Source: Daphnia carinata
Lineage: Eukaryota; Arthropoda; Branchiopoda; Diplostraca; Daphniidae
NCBI RefSeq assembly: GCF_022539665.2
Contig: NC_081332.1
Coordinates: 4,249,884 to 4,313,883 of the forward strand
Direction: 5' to 3'
DNA length: 64,000 nt
A program made the position numbers and the translations under genes. The first letter of the stretch is position 1. Each line of letters starts with the position of its first letter. Shown here piece by piece: positions 52,571 through 64,000 of the stretch. The notes beneath the pieces are model-generated. The model did no database searches. It saw only the letters and a list, made by a program, of their open reading frames with translations, and was not told the DNA's origin.

Positions 52571-55500
52571 CTAGCCGGAATAGTTGGACACGGCTGCGAT
52601 ACTTTGACGTTCCAGATCGTTGAACTTGTTGTTGTTGCCTCCCGTCGCCCCAGTTAACACGGTGGCATTAGGCCGGCTCATTTCTTTAGCCCGACTGGCG
52701 GCCATTCCGCCTCCGGAATGTGAGACGGTAGCAAGCTGACGCGGTGTCCTAATCCGCAGAAGTTTCTGGAAGGCGTTACGGAACTCTGGACTGAAGATGG
52801 TGTAGAGAATCGGATTGAGGGTCGAATTGAAGTAGCCGAGCCAGAGGAAGAAGGCCACCATGTTGTCGTCGTAGTAACAATGAGGCGACTGGCAGACGGG
52901 CATCAATAGCGCAATGACGAAGAACGGCAGCCAGCAAATGACGAAAGCCCCCGTGATGATGGCCAATGTTTTAGCCGCTTTACGTTCTCGTTTAGATTCC
53001 ATATTGCGACGTCTATTGTTGTTGGAAGCCGCTGTCGACGCGGCCACCGATGTAATCCGTCGAGTTAATTTAGCCGGCGGTGTTGGAGGTGTGTCTACTG
53101 TTTGCTCGTCGACGACGTAGACATTCTCCACATCGACGGATGGCCTGCCCAGATTTAAAACGCCGACAGCAGCTGTCATGGCAGTGCAGGTCGTTCCGGT
53201 CGAGACGAACGAAATTCCCGTGCTGTTTGTCGTCGATATTGTCGGAGCTGCCGACGACACAGCGCCTCTCATGCTCAAACGTAGACCACCAGAGGCCGCT
53301 GAGGAGGAAGCACCATTGTTTTGCCTCGGCTCTTTCCGTCTCCTAATCCGCTTCTTAGCCGTCAAGAAAATTCTCCAATAAAGGAACAATATGATTGCCA
53401 GCGGCAAATAAAATGTCGACAGCGTTGCAAAGACCTGCAATTTGTTTTAGAGAAAAAGAAAAAAATTATTTCTTTTTTTAAAAATCACAGAAACTAAATG
53501 TGGCCTTTTTTTTTTAAATATAGCTATATAAGGTCTTAAACAGCAGACAGCTTTCTCTATCGATCGTTGAAATCGAACGCAGACGCCAGCGTTGGTCTCA
53601 CGCTATTGAAATAGTTTGGCATGTCTTCCACAGCCAAGTTAAAAAAAAAAAAAGGAAAACATTAGCTCTCGAGTGGACTTTTGACTATAGCAGACAAACT
53701 TGACGATTGCCCACATTACAATTTTTTTTTTGGGAAATGTTACGTACACAAGTGACATAGTCGGATCCTATTGAGGTCGGATTGCTTTGGATCGATCCAA
53801 TTCAACTCAACTTTTTTTTTGTAAAGAAATAAAACTATGAAATCATTGGAAAAGCGTATTGCAAATTTTACCTGATAGCCAACATCTTGGCTGATGAGAC
53901 ACTGTTGGTATTCGATCCGTTTGTGCCAATCATCGTCCTTCCATCCGAAAAGCGGGAAACAGGAGACGAGTAATGAAACTAGCCACACTGTAGCAATCAT
54001 GATAGTAATCCGGCCGATCGTTCGCTGTTGGATGTAGTCGATACTCGTCACAGCCCAGTACCTGTGTGCATTCAAAAACAAATATCAATGCATGGACATT
54101 GAAGGAAAATTCAATTCTCCCCTTAAAAATAAAGTTTTGATCTCTCTGTCGAAACGTCTTTAAGACTTATGCGCGAAAGCAAAACAAACAATGACTACGT
54201 AAGTGATCAGTAGAATCGATCCGGTTGTACACACAAGACAACCAATAGGAATCCTTATTCCGCACGAGTCGTGATCGTATATTTAGTGCATTGCACAGAC
54301 ACACACAGACGTACACAAGGCCCTGTCTATGAGCAGGCAATCCACCTTCACCCCCTCCCCTTTTTTGCGGATGGTTGTGAATGATTCAACCGAGGCGTTT
54401 CTTTTTTATTTCCTTTATATTTTAAGGTCATGTAACACGACCTGAATATCACAATGGCGTGGCTAGAATAATAAATGTAGAAAATTTATGCTCCGATAAC
54501 AAACCGATGGGAACATATCACGTGATGCACGCAGTGGGCAAAGAGTACAAGCCCTCCGTCTGTACATCGATTAATGTATGTATACTTATAATTTCAAACG
54601 TTTTCTCTCATCAGTTGAGAGGTGAGTACCATTTTTTTCTGTTTCCAATTGTTCATCGATATTACTTTTTGTTTACGTTCGTTAAATTTGCCTGGCTCAG
54701 GTCCAGCTCACCAGAATATTTACACACATTTGAGATGGGTTTTTTTCTAAATCAATATTCAATGTGGATTTGCTTACTGACCCTGGCCATACATAAAAAG
54801 GTTCTCTTCCCTTGTGGACATTTGTAAAGTCTCGTAAAAAAAGGGAAAAAATCTATAGGAAATGAAAGAATCACTGTGCGTAGTCCAGCCATCATTAAAG
54901 CATCCCAAAGGCGGTTTTATAAGGAACAAAAAATCTAATCAAATCCTGAAATTCTTTGCTCTGGGGCCATATAATTGTGTACACTAAGCCCCTCTCTTTT
55001 TTTATTCACGATTCTATAAAACCCAATATAAAAAAAATTGAGCCAATATTATTCGGCTCATGTTTCCGCTATACATCAAAATGTAAAACACAATTACGTT
55101 AGACAGAATCCATGGTTTAAAAATAAAGGTTAATGTATTGTTACCTGTCTGTAGCTATGGCGACCAGGTGCAAGATGGAAGCTGTGCAGCAGAGCACGTC
55201 GGACGAGGTCCACATGTCGCACAATTCCGGTCCCAGGAGCCATTTGCCCGTCACTTGATAGACGGCGCCGAGTGGCATGACGAGACAGGCGACTAAAAGA
55301 TCAGCCACCGCCAACGATAGGATCAAATAGTTGGCCACTGATTGCAAATGTCTCTCCAGCAAAATGACCGCAATGACAAACACATTACCTGCGCGAAGAA
55401 CAAAAATAATTTAAATCATATGCAATTTAAATGGAGCGTGACAAATTATGTAAACAGCCATCGCTCTATCGACCAGGTAATCAATTCTACTCAGCAACAG

Positions 55501-58500
55501 CAGCTAATTACTAGCTCAAAAAAAAAGGGGGGGGGGGGGCGGGAAACGAGCAGCTCGTGTTGCACATACCGAACGGACCTTGGCCAAGTTTCCTATTACA
55601 CGTAACAAAAGAAAAATGTAATGTAACAAAAATTTTTGAAATAATACAGCCCCAACATTTCGTGATTTTCTTTCGTACGTGTAAAGTTTCGGTCGGGAGT
55701 GCATCCATTAGGTTTGTTGTGTATGCACATTGAAGTTGTTAACAATGGCACACACACACGATGAAAAGGCGGATACAATTTGAATAGTTTGGGCCCTAAT
55801 GCGTTTGTTGTTACAAGCCTTTGGGGTCTCGCATTTTGAGAAACACATCTGGCGTATAAACAAAGATCACAAGAGCTCTTCTCCTAATCAAAATTACTTT
55901 GTAATTCCGCTAATCTGTCGGGTAATCTGATACTAAAAAAAAAAGAAACCCATCACGTTATTGGATAAATATAGCCCTAAATTATGAAAGACATAAAAAA
56001 AAGAGGGAGGACGTTGACAATGACACGACAAATGGATTCGTCTCATCACCCAAGAATACATAAAAGGAGATACACCGAATGACATTTAAGCCTTTAAGTT
56101 GATGAGCCCAAAAGAAACCGTATCCTTTTATGAATAAGGAAATTACGTGATATACTCTGCGTGTATATATCACGATACTTGGCTATTATAAAAGTCTGTC
56201 TCTCTTTTTTTTTTTTTTTCATTATTTCGAAGAGTGTGCGGCTGCGGGACAAAGATTGGATCGACCGAGAATGACGCGTGCTAACTACGGGGGGTCTCGA
56301 TGTCAACTGATGTCTGCGTTATGTCTTTAGATCTTGTGAACTTATTATTTTTCGGGCACAAACCTATGAAAAAGAAGGCCGTTAAAAGTCGACGAGGCCC
56401 GTCTCAGAACACAACCTCTGCATTTGACAACCGTAAAAAGAAGTTGGTACACAACTGCGTGACTGTAGATACACTATAAAGCAATAGTTGATGTTTCCTT
56501 TCATAAAGTACGACACTAAAGTGTATATCTACAGAAAAATATAGACATGTCAATGCATGTACTTTCGCTAGAACTGCTGTTGGCATTGGATCGAAGGGGA
56601 AACTGGGATAGGCAATGGAAATTGATATTCTATTTGCTATACAATTGTGACGTCTATATATTCTGCAATACGAACATAAATAGAAGATTGCCATTAAGTT
56701 TAGACAACTGGAAATAAGATTTACTTTTTTTTTGCAACTCAAAAAGAAGAAATTGAGACGTGGTTATTATTTTTCGAGTGACAAAAAGGGGAGGACTTGG
56801 CCAAACGTCCGAGTATTTATAAACCCATGAATACATTTACTGTCTCATACTCGCTGAACTCTATGGGTACGACATTTATAAATGACGACGGAAAAGAAAG
56901 TTGGCCGATTACGGAGCCACACTTTGGTCAGCGACGGACGGAAACTAACGTCTATTACGAACATACATCATCCGAAAATTACTTAAAATGTGTGTCTGTA
57001 AATCATTCAAGATTTATGAAGGAGTGCTATGTATTCCGGCACTGATTGAGACACAAAACGAGTCTTTTGGGGTTAAAAAGAATGACGGTTGTCAACAAGT
57101 TGTGTCATCAATCAGCTGTTCAATTCATTTTCACTGATGGCGCTTGTTGCTTTCTTTAGAAGTTACGATAAAAGATATTTTTAGCGCCAAATTTGAATTT
57201 TCAAAAGGTACTGACTTTAAGTGGACGTAATAAATCGCAGTTAATATTGCCACCTGAAATTTGCATACAAAGCGGCATTAAGCAAGACCTCCATACTCCG
57301 CACTTTCCTAGAGTTGTGTCATCAAACTTCTCTCATTTCGCATTGGATCTCTACACACAAATCCAATATCAATAGAAAACTCCCGAGAGTAAGATATACT
57401 TCAGTGACGAGCTATAGAAATCAAAGAGTCCTAACAATCGGGGCCGTCACTCTATGCACTGTAGCGTGCGTGAAGTAAATTTTTTTTTTTTTTTACTACA
57501 CACACAGTCCTCTCCCCCCCCCCCCCCTTTTTTTATTCCCGAAAGAGATGATGAAGCTCACCCAACTTTTTTTTCTGCTACCGGTCTCTTTTGTGATACC
57601 AGAGAGATGGGACCTCTTTTTTTTTAAGATCTCAGAAGGGAATCATTTATTAAAAGACATCAAAAATAAGAGTTACGGGGGAAACGAAGATGATTGGACC
57701 CCATCCTACTTTGTCAGCTATTATATCGTATTACAATAAAAAAAGATGGTAAGATTATTGAGTGGTTTCGGCTTTAACATTGAGAATAAATCACAATAAA
57801 AGTTATTCATAATCGTTGTTAATGTTGCACGTTTTCAGAAAAGATCCAGGAAATATTCAACAAAGTTTATGTAACATGTCCCAAATAATCAAAGCGTGCA
57901 CACACCCACACAGCGTATATCATAATCATACAGACGCTGTCGGGCGCGCGAGAATGAAGACGTCGGGGGACGTACCATATTTATTGTAATTTGCCCTCAA
58001 TGTAAAAGCATAACATTAGCTAATAGGTTTTCTAAACTTTTGTTAGACATCCGGCTGACGCACGCAGGTAAAAGAAAAACTAAATAGCAACAGGAGGTAT
58101 GTCAATACATTTGAATACGTCCTTTTGCTGTATGGCAATTAGGAATTCGAAATGACAACGTTTCATGGCCAATGAAAACGGAACGAGACGTTCGTACTCG
58201 TTAACTCTTGTTCACCAACGACATTCCACGGATACTTTTTGAAATATGGCCATCATTTTGTAACGTGATGTGCACGGCTCAATAAGACGGTACACTTCGT
58301 CTTTTTTTTAATAAAAAGAACAAAATTTCCTATTAAAAAAATCACCTGCAGTTTGTTTAAACACAAGAGAAAAAAAACGCCCTACATGTTTCGAAAATAG
58401 CAACACGGGGAACATGTTTGATAGTAAATCACACTTCCCAAAAAGAACAACATGCGAATAATAAATCAAGATAGTTTTTACTAGGAAAACAGTTCGTTCT

Positions 58501-60627
58501 GTTACAAAGTCGTGTTAGTTTCCTTGAGAAACCTGACGGCTATTCAAAATGAAAAGAAGCAAAACTCCATCATTAAAAAAAAAAAAATACAAGTTGATGG
58601 TATTTCCAATTTTAGATCGCATTATTTGGCAGACGAAAGTCTGTGTATCGTCGCAAACAGCGTCTAGTTATTCAGAGGCCTGAAAAAAAAATGTTTAGAT
58701 TGCGATATGTTGTAGACAAATAACAGACGGACGCAATTGGTCGACTTTAACGATCGCACGAGCAAAACACACGCGCACGACATAAATAGGAAAACATTGC
58801 CACACGGATACGTGTAGATTTCGTTCTCCAATTCGATATAAACAAGCCACTTTCGTTACGATCGCTCCGTCGCAAAAATGCAAACCTCCACCGACATAGA
58901 AATGAAAAATCTAATTTCGTTTTGACTGGAGAAACGTCGTATTTTTTATTGAACGATTGATGAGATTATTGCGGAGCTTCTATACGGAGGGAAAACTGAT
59001 TGGGTGCACCGGTTCCATCAATTCAATCAAAGACATCAACGATTCTTTCATTTAAAAAAACCCGTTGCGGGCGAATCAATTCCCCGCATCTAAATTTCAA
59101 CCTGTCGCTAACCTCGGCTCTTTTAAATACATCGAAACGATTAATTATGAAGCAAAGATTTCTTATTGAATTTTACGTCTTTTCGAACGGAAGGAAATAA
59201 AAAATGAGTTTGAAAAAGGAATCAAACGTCGACAGACACAACAGATACAAACATCCCTCTCTTCACGCCGCCGCAGTTGTGTATCAAATGGCAACCACGC
59301 ACATCACATACAGCTGGCCAAAACTAATAAATACATTTCCCTCTTTTTTTCCTTCCCGTTTGATTCCGTACAAACATGCCGGACAAAAAAAAAGAGGTCC
59401 CTAGTCAAGTTTACAACATCAGATGGCAATCCTATCGCTCACAGTTATATTGTTCGGACATCCTTCTTGGTCCTGGTTTGTTGGCATCCGTGTCAGAATA
59501 GACGTTGCCCATCATGGGAGGGTCCCACCTCTTTTTATCGTTTCATATTTATTACCATGCACCCAAACACCTTCCTCAAACGCGACACGGTATGCGTGTT
59601 TAATAATAGCGTCGTGTGTTATACACAAACACGAGACGGGATTTGAAAGGAAATATTGGAAACGGACAAGAAGATTTTACGGAAAAGAAAAATTCCCCCC
59701 CCCCCCCGGTGGGAGTTGATCCCGACAGCTGTCCAACTATTTGGTTTAGGAACTAAAAGACGACGCCGAAAGTTTTTTTTTGACGTTGCAAATTTCGATC
59801 GATGCGTGTAGACAGCCGGTACACTACAATCGGTAAAAGATTAAAAAAACAAAACAAAAATAGAGCTCAAAAAGTGATAGATGCGTGAATCTTCCACTTG
59901 GGAACGCTATGTTGATAGCATCGCATTGTGATTCACGACACGAACGAAAGATTTTATTTCTGTTTTACAACGCAGACGTTCGTGCCTGTTAAGGTAAAGT
60001 ACACACAAAGAGTATCAGCAATGTCTCGGATGGTTAGCCGAAACAAACAAACAACCTGAGCCTTTCCCCTACACACCCCCCGGCAATAAAAAACCGGATG
60101 TAAACACAATTTTTAAGAATTTGCTTTTATGACAATTATTTTTTTTTTGTTGGGAGGGGGAGTTAATTTTAGCTACCTATTCGAACTGACAAGAGAAACG
60201 TGCAAATTGATTTGCTCCACCAATCATCATCTCCCAGTGATGACAGACGATGGATGCCATCGGGAGCGTTTGGGTCCGCCCAGAAAACACATAAAAAGAA
60301 AAGGAGATCCTATAAATATAAATACTCTTTAACCGCACATAGATGAAGAGCCAACAGTTATCCATCTATGTGCGAAAGAGTATTTATTTTAATCCACTTA
60401 CCAATGGCAGTGGTGAGAATAAGGATGACCAACACCATGGCAATGAGGACATTCATCAACGAATCAAGTGCATTGGTGGCTACTACGTCAGAGCTGTTGA
60501 AATAAGTGCTGATTGTGGACGAAGAATTGATGTATAATAACGTGGCGTTCAATTCTTCTTCACTCGAATACAACAATGTTGGAGCTGACGATGTCGTCCA
60601 ATTCATATTTACAGCTATGACACTCAT
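52571..60627 (-). CDS. 5-HT1: 5-HT1-type serotonin receptor, paralogue 2
   Basis: A 507-residue seven-transmembrane serotonin receptor, predicted Gi-coupled, in the plasma membrane. Exons on the minus strand are 60627-60402, 55388-55145, 54061-53872 and 53434-52571 (TAG); phases join. The start at 60627 has A at -3; an earlier in-frame ATG at 60678 would add 17 residues. Seen: glycosylation sites in the N-terminus, [14 protein letters not shown] (TM1), [17 protein letters not shown] (TM2), D139 in [14 protein letters not shown] (156-), [10 protein letters not shown] then [13 protein letters not shown] (TM5), a long third loop, [15 protein letters not shown] with CWLPFF (TM6), and [23 protein letters not shown] (TM7). 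The block from MWTSSD to ATDR is identical to the convergent paralogue. Subtype is not resolved. Confidence 0.93.
56146..56174. other. Short perfect inverted repeat
   Basis: CGTGATATA (56146-56154) and TATATCACG (56166-56174) pair perfectly around an 11-nt loop, inside the large receptor intron. Confidence 0.6.
57508..57534. repeat. 27-nt pyrimidine tract with a long C run
   Basis: A short TCC/TCT lead-in, then a C run and seven T, without a purine. It lies in the first intron of the minus-strand receptor. Confidence 0.8.
59882..59941. other. Nested inverted repeat (hairpin candidate)
   Basis: CGTGAATC and GATTCACG are complementary outer arms. Between them GCTAT-GTTG-ATAGC forms a perfect small stem-loop. 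The intervening sequence pairs only partly. Confidence 0.45.
60318..60387 (-). other. Strong imperfect hairpin at the 5' end of 5-HT1 paralogue 2 intron 1
   Basis: Arms 60318-60345 and 60363-60387 are complementary over about 25 bp, broken only by a 3-nt bulge in one arm, around a 17-nt loop. In the sense of the receptor transcript it begins 14 nt inside the intron. Its size is near that of a short pre-microRNA or a mirtron-like element, or it could be a MITE remnant. No known microRNA seed was recognised. Confidence 0.75.
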
Positions 60628-62460
60628 TTTCGAGGACCGCCGCAGGCAGTGTTTAACTGCGCGGCTACACAGACACAATACTACTCACAAAACTGAAACA
60701 TGTTTCTTTTCCTTTTCAAGTATTTTTCTTTCCTTCTCTAAGACTTTTGTTTTCCTTTGTGTCTACACATAAAGATGAGAGAAAAAGGAAACCCCCAGCT
60801 GTTCACGAATGGTACGAAACTTTAGAATACATCGTGAAAACAAAAAAACTTGTGCGAATCACTAGAAAGACAGCGTGAAAACGTCTGACTGGCGTCCCAG
60901 TCGTCAGCCAAATGAACGCTAGAGCCTTTCGTCTTCACAACTTTGTGAACCACCCCCACCCCCCGCCACCCAGTATAGTTCAGACAACGTATATATTCAG
61001 AGTAACATTGCGTGTTTGGTAAAGGACCCTCCAACACTGCGTAATACCAACAATGAAGGGGAAAGTGCTTCTACACTTTGCTCGCTTCTCCCGTCTATTC
61101 GTTCACGGATGAATTCAAGTGACGATGTTCATAACCTTTAGGGAATATGCTACCTACTTTCTTCTTCGCACATTTGTCGTAAGGCGACGAGGGAAAAAAA
61201 ATGGGGAACTGAAAGACGTTATAAAACCCAATCCTCGTGTCATCTCAGACATAATTGAATTATGTAACATTCTTTTTTTTAACGTGTTAAAACCAATTCG
61301 ATTTGAGTAAGTTGCAATTCAACATGGAGGGTGGAAAAAGTGTTGCTTTCATCTATTTGATTACACGAGCTTTTCTAATTTCAACGAGTAGGGGTTTACT
61401 TCATTTGGAAGATGGTTTGAGTTAGTATGTCAGTACACAGTAGGGCTATAGCCTTTAGAATATGCGAGTACGATTTCCTTCCTAATCGATGATTTCGAGG
61501 GAGATTAGCGAATTCAAGCGTGTCGTCCACCGAGCACGATGGACTGACAAATTCTTGAACTTTACCAAAAAGATTAAGACTACGATTTCTCCCAGAGAAT
61601 TTGCTAAATGTCAACAGCAGTTCATGTTCTACTACTACGAACCGACAGTTCTTTACTATAAAACAGGCAAAGCGTAAAAGAATTTGTCCATCAGGGATTC
61701 GACGAAATGTTGAAAAACAAAAATGGAGTTTTCTTACCTTGCAAAGAAATAAATGCCAGCCAACCGGATCAAGAAACGTACGTTTACAGACTGTTTAAGA
61801 TTAAAGCAAACCGGCCGACAACTCAACGTGGTTTTAGGGTGGTGGGTGGTTGAAACAAAGGAAGGATTGGGGGGAAAAGTTGATACATTGTTGCAAATTT
61901 TGATTAATTGCATTTTGCACCATAATGCTGATGGCTATTTTGCGGTATTCATTTGTGGATTTTGGTGGTTAATCACGATATAAACAATAATCTCGGAATG
62001 AAAAGTGACTAGAAGATAAAAAGGAATTAACTAAAGTGCAGGACCATGGGTGTGCCCTGGGCCACGTCTAAGCCAGGAGCCTTTATATCTAAAATTAATT
62101 AATCACTGATTGCTTGGGGGGGTATTTCCGTCAACTCATTCACCGTTGTAGAAGGGATTTCATTAAATACAAAGCAAAAAGAAACAAGATGTTTAGTAAA
62201 AATTCCGTCGACACTGTTTGTTTTTATTAAGTCTTAATGATTTGTTTTTTTCAACAAAAGGGGAAATAACCTCTGGGTCGACAGGAAGAGACAAGCGCTC
62301 ATAATCACACACAAACATATAAACGGAAAAAGAAAATGGGGGTTCCTTCTATTTCAAATATTCTCAAAAAAAAAAAAATCAAAAATAATAATAATTTTTT
62401 TTTTACCGACAGATTATTCGGTCATCCCGTGCCCTCCCCAACTACCTGTCAAATTGTTCG
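60628..62460. other. Intergenic region between NMT and 5-HT1 paralogue 2
   Basis: A 1.8 kb stretch with no recognised gene. Both neighbours are on the minus strand, so it holds the NMT 3' UTR and the promoter and 5' UTR of the receptor. No clear TATA box was found. Confidence 0.55.

Positions 62461-64000
<1,540 letters not shown>

Larger units (their letters stand above)
55389..60401 (-). other. Intron 1 of 5-HT1 paralogue 2
   Basis: A 5.0 kb phase 1 intron, by far the longest in the window. No nested gene was recognised. It holds a strong hairpin near its 5' end (60318-60387), a weaker one near 59882-59941, a 9-bp palindrome at 56146-56174 and C/T tracts at 57508-57534 and 59695-59707. Enhancers are likely in an intron of this size but cannot be read by eye. 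Confidence 0.7.

Overview
The window is nuclear DNA from an arthropod. Genes are split by many short GT-AG introns (often 60-80 bp), lie on both strands, and have arthropod-type orthologues, including 5-HT1-class serotonin receptors. Short introns and compact spacing in the first 13 kb suggest a branchiopod crustacean such as Daphnia. That assignment is inference. No virus, complete transposon, CRISPR array, rRNA or tRNA was recognised.

Layout. Positions 1-751 hold the 3' end of a GH31 alpha-glucosidase gene. Its complete tandem relative, a type II membrane-anchored GH31 enzyme in 16 exons, follows at 2212-6150. A gene at 7970-10833 encodes an unrecognised, probably nuclear 889-residue protein with a PCNA-binding-like motif. 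On the minus strand, 12014-11024 carries PCC1/LAGE3 (KEOPS tRNA-modification subunit) and PIGP (GPI-anchor biosynthesis subunit). Their reading frames overlap by 19 nt, which implies a bicistronic transcript. ORMDL (12499-13092, +) is divergent from PCC1 across 484 bp.

From about 13 kb the character changes. Long gene-free stretches (13.1-21.6 kb and 23.9-41.7 kb) are full of homopolymer runs and microsatellites. Between them lies a five-exon Costars/ABRA-like actin-regulatory gene (21628-23938, +). Two paralogous 5-HT1-type G-protein-coupled receptor genes then face each other tail to tail: one at 41815-46717 (+), the other at 60627-52571 (-). They share two intron positions and differ at three others. 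The window ends inside N-myristoyltransferase (62461 to beyond 64000, -).

Functional grouping: the two GH31 genes form a digestive or membrane disaccharidase cluster, and the two 5-HT1 receptors form a Gi-type amine-receptor cluster. The remaining genes are housekeeping (KEOPS, GPI anchor, sphingolipid control, myristoylation) or cytoskeletal. Exon boundaries were set by reading GT/AG sites and checking that phases join. No transcript data were available.
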